A stretch of DNA of 64,000 bases from assembly GCA_022836615.1 (NCBI GenBank), contig MU405359.1:1-64000 (forward strand), given 5' to 3'. A program made the translations under genes and the position numbers. This DNA is from Annulohypoxylon bovei var. microspora. Taxonomy: Eukaryota; Ascomycota; Sordariomycetes; Xylariales; Hypoxylaceae. The notes under the pieces are model-generated. The model did not search any database, was not told where the DNA came from, and saw only the letters and a list, made by a program, of their open reading frames with translations. Positions 60,276-64,000 of this stretch are shown piece after piece; within the stretch, counting starts at the first letter, position 1, and each line of letters opens with the position of its first letter.

Positions 60276-61810
60276 GAACACCACATGATGCGCACCAACT
60301 ATTCTTCAACCGAAGCAGCATGATCTTTCACCATTGGGGGGGAATTGAAGTTTTTTTCGGTGTATAAAATATGCTTCTCGCACTGTTTGTACAATGACAT
60401 AATTTGATAGTCGACGCATAATGGAAAGGAAACGCTTTGATTTGAGGAATATTACTAGTAAAAGGGGAATTCCGGCACCCGAAGCGGTTTCAGGACACCC
60501 TCCCGTTGTATACGTAAGAGTCTGTCAGCAGAGCAATGTATAATCTACTCAGCGACGGATACTCGGCTCCCACTGCGTTACGTTCTTGTGATGTGACTAG
60601 TTCCGTCGTCTCCCATTTAGCCTAGCATAAGGATCTTTCTCATAGTATGGCCAACGGTGGTGAACCCCCGGGTAAGCGCAGTAGCTGGGGATTTGGCCTG
60701 TTCATTCATCCCATATTACTGGGGTGGATACTTGTCTGACCGGTGGGATGGTATGAGTCCGGTTCGGTTCGGGTACGCGCAGTACAGCCGAGGATCGATC
60801 AACGACAACCGGTATAGGAGACCTGTGTACTTGATCACCGTACCGCCTCAACGGCTCGAGGGTTGTGCTAGTAAGATTCGGACTAGTACAACTGGCCTTT
60901 CAACATGTATCGTATAACTACCTACCTACCTAAGTCTACGAAACCGTGCACTCGTGTGCTTGAGATATCTTGGTCCTACATTATAATAGACTCTTCTACT
61001 TCCTTCAATAACTACCTACTCAAGCCTCAACACAACTATGTATATAGCCACTTCTAGGTTTCAGGGTCATGTCCTTTACTTAACCTGAAACATCATGTTA
61101 AGAACAAATGTAAAGGCATTATAGTACTAGGTACGATGAGCTGCCTCGTTGCTGATTACTGGCTACTACTACCTCCCTAGATAGTTACTGTTACGTGATA
61201 CCTAGATATGATCAACCTAGTCGTGAAGTCAAGCGAGCTCGTTACCGTCATTATCCGAGTTAAATCAGTATGATCACAGGGGGGGCCTCCGGGGAGTAAT
61301 AAGGCATTCGCGCATCAACACCATACCTACCTCTGGGTAGGTAGGTAGATATCTAAGTAGTAGACGATGGTGGCATAGACTCAAAACTTCTCTCGGCGGA
61401 GCCTACCTTCATCTACTAGGTAGTTAAACAGCGCAAAAACAGAGTGACTATTCACCAGCATGGCCTTTGGTGCAGCTGCAATGAACGGATATTTAGTACA
61501 CCTAGGTAGTAGACCCTAAGCCTTCCCCCCTTTACTCGATCCGGTGACTCGGTGTGGTCCTGTTCACTCCAATCCAATTTAGCCTCCTCCAGCGAACCCT
61601 ACATTTCCATCGTCCGTGGTCGTACAAGTCATTCATCGTTTTCATTGAGATAGAGACTCGAATAATGTTTAGACAAGCCTGTTCTCCCCTTTCCACATTT
61701 CCCCTGTTTTTTCCTTCTCTTATGATGGTTTCTCCCCTCTTTCTCGTCCACCCCTACAACCACAGCCCACCACCTCCACCATCCCAATACCACCAGAAAC
61801 CCTCATTCCT
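60276..61810. other. Convergent intergenic region with TACC/GGTA hairpin
   Basis: About 1.5 kb between the convergent Kre9-like (+) and PEX5 (-) genes. A TACCTACCTACCTAAG tract occurs near 60921 and an inverted repeat TACCTACC-TCTGG-GTAGGTAGGTA at 61324-61347. No gene supported. Confidence 0.5.
61324..61347. repeat. Inverted repeat ACCTACC...GGTAGGT
   Basis: The two arms (ACCTACC and GGTAGGT) flank a short CTCTG-type loop and could form a hairpin. It is made of the same tetranucleotide seen across the window's intergenic DNA and lies between convergent genes. It could act at RNA 3' ends, but this is a guess. Confidence 0.6.
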
Positions 61811-63821
61811 CTAGAACTCAATCTCCCCCCTGAAAACCTCCGGGTCCACACCCGGCAGCACCTTCTCCGCAAGGTCGCGTCTGCCCATCTGCGTGAACAC
61901 GCGACGTAGCGTATCGTATAGATTCGTGCTACGGTTCTGCGTCGTCATAGCGTCGAGCTGCGCGTCGCTCACATCTCCTCCCAGCAGCTCCCGCGCCTTC
62001 TCTCTTCCCTCCTTCTCGACCGTTTTGTGCATTCCTAGCGCCGCCAACAGGTGTCCTGCCGCCTCAGCGTGGCACCCCATGTTGATGCAGCTCACTCCGA
62101 GATTGTATCGTGCGCGCACGAAGTTGGGCCGGAGCGTCAGCGCCTTCTCGTATGCTGCGATGGCGTCCTCGCTCTTGCCGCTGTTGGCCAGAGTCGCGCC
62201 TAGTCGGTTCCATAGGAGGTGCACCTGGCCTTGTCGGTTCGATGATCCGAGCTCCGTCGAAGCCAGAGCTGCCGAGAAGCAGTCCACCGCCTTGTCATAC
62301 TCTTCGGCTCCGTAGAAAAGCACACCTAGCCCTACTTGCACGTCTGGGTCCATGTGCACGCCGTCTGGGCTGAGTCGGGCTGCCTTGATGAAAAGGTTTG
62401 TGACTCGGTCGTGGAGCTGCTGGCGTTCAGTGAAGCCTAGCTCGGACGGAGACGACAGGTCGCCTGGTGCGATGACGGAGGGATATCTGATAGAGAGCCA
62501 CCGCTCTAGCGTTCGGTAGGCTATGCTGTCATAGCCCTCGTTTGTATAGGAGACAGCCAAGGTCATCAGCGCTGGGGCGTTATTCGGGTCAAGATTTTTC
62601 GCCTGTTCGAGTGCTCGGATCGCGGCCGTTTCTTTCTCGTTCTGTGCCTGGGCCATGCCGAGCTGGACCCACGCTTCTACATGCGTGGGGTCTTTTTGGG
62701 CTGCGGCTTCGAAAGCGAGAGCGGCTAGGGAGAGGTTACCGCCTCCATCCACGATGCGCATACCCTCCTCGAATGGATTACCCGTGCCCTTAAACAGATT
62801 ATCCTCTTCGAAGAGATAGTTTTGTACTTCCGGGTCAGCCATCAACCTACTGTTAGCACCAGGCATACTCCAGTCTCCAAAGCGTTCGGACCAATCTGGA
62901 TCTGCTATCTGCTCAACCCACTCTTCCTCGTCGAGATCTTGCTTAGCGGCCGCTTCCTCTGCCATGATACCTCTCCAGATCGACTCGAAGTCACCAAATT
63001 CGTTGGTTTCCGACTCTAGGATTTGTTCGTCCAGCTTGTTCAGCTCTGGTTCTAGGGCCGCGGCCTCGTCCACTTCCTTCGACTCACTTTCTTGCAGCTC
63101 TAATTGCTTGAACTGCTCTTCCCACTGCTGGTCGTCAAGCTCCACAACCTTTTCCTTCCCCTTTCCTTTGTCTTGGTCCACTCTTTCCTGGAATTGTTGT
63201 CGTGCGGCCATGGGATGCATCGACATACCGCCCATGCCATAGTTCATGCTCATGCCGTTCATCATTCCCATCCCCCCCATCATTGGACTTTGATATTGCA
63301 TGGCCGAGGGCATGGGACTTGCTCGCGACGAGTTCGCCTGACCAGTCATCCGCTGGAATTTGGCATAATCTTCAGGGCTAAACTGCGTGCCCTGGGGAAC
63401 CTTAAACGCCGACTCCATCGCTGCCTGTGGGTTATGTTGGAACTCGTTGGCCCATGACGGCGAAGTTGAGTTCGCTCGCAAGTGGACGCCGTGTGCGGGG
63501 TGATCTAATCGTATCTGGTTCATGCCTTCGAGAGGCATGTTCGGTAACTGGCCATTTTGTTGGAGAAATCCATTCATCATCTGCGAGTATATGGTATTGT
63601 ATTAGCTTGAGAGTTGAGAGTTCGTACCAGATAGTTGCTCATCATCATACCTCGTCTTGTGGTCCATGTTGGGCAGCACTGCGAAAGCCGCCCATGCCAC
63701 CTTGGGGAGTGCCATTTCTGAGGCGATCCCTTTGCAGAGTGTTATCGTCCTGGGTGTGCTTCGTAAACTGGCTGAGCGGGTTGCCCGCAGTCGAGCACTC
63801 GGGCCCGCCAAGGAAAGACAT
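61811..63821 (-). CDS. PEX5: Peroxisomal targeting signal 1 receptor PEX5
   Basis: Cycling receptor that carries PTS1 (SKL-type) proteins into peroxisomes. Exons 63821-63651 and 63580-61811 total 1,941 nt, 646 residues. Exon 1 begins MSFLGGPECSTAGNPLSQF: Cys9 is the conserved residue for export-related monoubiquitination and NPLSQFTKH is typical. The disordered N-terminal half is Met/Gly-rich (MGGMGMMNGMSMNYG near 155) and has WxxxF/Y docking motifs for Pex14/Pex13 (WANEF, WEEQF, WSERF). The C-terminal half has TPR repeats, including AWVQLGMAQAQNE, LDPNNAPALMTLAVSYTNEG, LLWNRLGATLANSG and ALTLRPNFVRARYNLGVS, forming the cargo-binding ring. Ends PEVFRGEIEF. The Nudix enzyme at 1746-3179 may be a cargo through its AKM ending. 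Confidence 0.96.
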
Positions 63822-64000
63822 GCTTGGAAGACTATATACGGTTAGGTATATATGATGCGCGAGAAGTAATTCCGTGGGTGTATTCGTGAATACAACTATA
63901 GACAGAGCTACAAAGCAAGGCTTAGTTGTTGACAAGGATGTTAATAAACTCGAGGAATAGTTGAGCGTCAACTATTTTAATCAGGCTGTTCTCGGGCGGT

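Overview
The window is nuclear DNA of a filamentous ascomycete, most likely a sordariomycete. The signs are many short GT-AG introns of about 49-75 bp, a group III hybrid histidine kinase of the NIK1/OS-1 type, a CHK2 kinase with an FHA domain, a Kre9-like serine-rich GPI protein, and a 7 kb AT-rich island with the marks of repeat-induced point mutation (RIP). The closer placing (a xylarialean-like genome, from the many TACCTAGGTA / (TAGG)n intergenic motifs) is only an impression. For most spliced genes I resolved exon junctions by eye, and the spliced lengths come out as multiples of three.

Layout. 0.4-3.2 kb: a Ctr-family copper transporter (+) and a Pcd1-like CoA-pyrophosphatase Nudix enzyme (-). 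4.0-11.5 kb: three minus-strand genes that look like an accessory metabolic block. They are a PsiD-like/phosphatidylserine-decarboxylase-family enzyme, an intronless 1,194-residue protein joining a methyltransferase, a berberine-bridge-like FAD oxidase, a phosphomevalonate-kinase-like P-loop domain and an adenine-phosphoribosyltransferase-like domain, and a GTP cyclohydrolase I. No pathway I know uses this set, so it is the main candidate for an undescribed system. 12.7-22.1 kb: a zinc-ribbon/membrane protein gene cut in two by a 6,964 bp RIP-degraded LTR retrotransposon with 318 bp LTRs and a perfect CCTTT target-site duplication. The reading frame is collinear on both sides of the insertion.

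22.4-40.1 kb: a proline/glutamine-rich unknown protein, CHK2-type checkpoint kinase, a 1,099-residue BAR-PH-ArfGAP protein (Csx2-like) and a 1,371-residue Munc13-like C2/MHD protein. These are core cell-biology genes. 40.1-46.6 kb: a 6.4 kb gene-poor stretch with short tandem repeats, in front of the NIK1 histidine kinase (46.6-50.7 kb). 52.6-64.0 kb: a Baeyer-Villiger-type flavin monooxygenase, a protein-histidine methyltransferase (Hpm1-like), a Kre9-like GPI-anchored protein and the peroxisomal import receptor PEX5.

How they fit together. Most genes are independent housekeeping or signalling genes. The Nudix enzyme ends in AKM, a plausible PTS1 peroxisomal signal, which the PEX5 product would recognise. 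GTP cyclohydrolase I and the four-domain enzyme may work on a pterin- or purine-derived small molecule; this is inference from domain content and adjacency. No rRNA, tRNA or CRISPR was found.
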